A stretch of DNA of 64,000 nt from Lutibacter sp. Lineage in GTDB: Bacteria > Bacteroidota > Bacteroidia > Flavobacteriales > Flavobacteriaceae. Positions 63,885-64,000 of the stretch are shown one piece after another. Each line of letters begins with the position of its first letter. Position 1 is the first letter of the stretch. The translations under genes were made by a program, and so were the position numbers. Under the pieces are notes generated by a model. That model did not search any database. It saw only the letters and a list, made by a program, of their open reading frames with translations, and was not told the origin of the DNA. The DNA lies in assembly GCF_016342705.1 (NCBI RefSeq), contig NZ_JAEINV010000011.1:1-64000 (forward strand). The letters are read 5' to 3'.

Positions 63885-63968
63885 TAGGTTATTTTCATAG
63901 GTAACCTATCTTTTTCATAGCAATTTACCCACCTCTCTTTTTATGCAATTTTTGAGGTGGGTTTTTTT
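63885..63968 (+). ncRNA. Candidate small RNA or leader with terminator
   Basis: An 84-nt unit: hairpin TAGGTTA/TAACCTA (63885-63908), then a terminator ACCCACCTC/GAGGTGGGT (63927-63962) with a seven-T tract. No gene ends just before the terminator, so it must belong to a short transcript or act as an attenuator for something past the window edge. Confidence 0.4.
63927..63968 (+). terminator. Terminator without an upstream gene
   Basis: ACCCACCTC pairs with GAGGTGGGT across an 18-base loop and runs into seven T on the plus strand; on the minus strand no T tract follows. Confidence 0.7.
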
Positions 63969-64000
63969 ATGAGGTTAAAATTGTTAGATATCATTACCTG

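Larger units (their letters stand above)
63642..64000. other. Control region upstream of the restriction operon
   Basis: Upstream of hsdM, TTTGATA (63735-63741) and TATCAAA (63750-63756) form a dyad that could bind a regulator. Further right lies a possible small RNA on the plus strand (63885-63968). An ATG at 63969 opens a frame that runs off the window but has no ribosome site. Confidence 0.5.

Overview
The window is AT-rich chromosomal DNA from a member of the Bacteroidota, most likely a Flavobacteriaceae. The evidence is the TAnnTTTG promoter boxes, lipoproteins with an acidic stretch after the lipobox cysteine, large PAS-rich hybrid histidine kinases, and dispersed repeats typical of that group. 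No rRNA, tRNA, CRISPR array, integrase or transposase was recognised.

Layout. 1-465: four copies of a 104-bp tandem repeat. 466-7138: a 1410-aa hybrid histidine kinase, a small unknown protein and an MsbA-type ABC exporter. 7286-15850: six consecutive lipoprotein genes sharing one unrecognised ~80-residue module, each fused to different extracellular domains (DUF1566, MopE-like repeats, thrombospondin-3 repeats, a glutamine-amidotransferase-like fold, a jelly-roll-like domain). Two genes have a perfect 18-bp palindrome, and a third a 28-bp extension of it, at a fixed distance from the presumed promoter. 15915-23283: a secreted protein, a DUF2953/GerW pair, an AGE-family epimerase, then MscS, Ca/Na antiporter, NhaA, a small lipoprotein and the hibernation factor HPF, all on the minus strand. 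23414-26100: a TetR regulator, a ParE-type toxin-antitoxin pair and a TIM-barrel lipoprotein. The last two are followed by related ~130-bp repeats that look like cassette ends. 26137-34093: a three-gene sensor operon (CHASE/8xPAS kinase, Rcp1-like receiver, hybrid kinase).

34094-46400 is accessory DNA, with long gene-poor stretches, another dispersed repeat family, exported proteins, a TIR-like/membrane protein pair that resembles Thoeris defence, an ADP-ribosylglycohydrolase and an EEP nuclease. At 43.6-47.0 kb lies the most striking module. A WYL regulator is surrounded by three promoters of identical design (15-bp inverted repeat, exactly 11 bp, then TAnnTTTG or a near match). They drive an unknown protein and two proteins that look like DnaB/RecA-fold ATPases without their Walker residues. 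47044-50232 holds a DUF2779 nuclease-like protein and small genes. 50253-63641 is one minus-strand operon for a type I restriction-modification system that also carries two DUF262 proteins, an EEP-family protein, two small proteins and a YgjP-type metallopeptidase. Upstream of it a possible small RNA lies on the plus strand.

The right 25 kb therefore reads as a defence island, while the left part is housekeeping and cell-surface biology with an unusual expanding lipoprotein array. The best candidates for undescribed systems are the WYL/DnaB-like regulon, the palindrome-controlled lipoprotein array and the TIR-like/4-TM pair.
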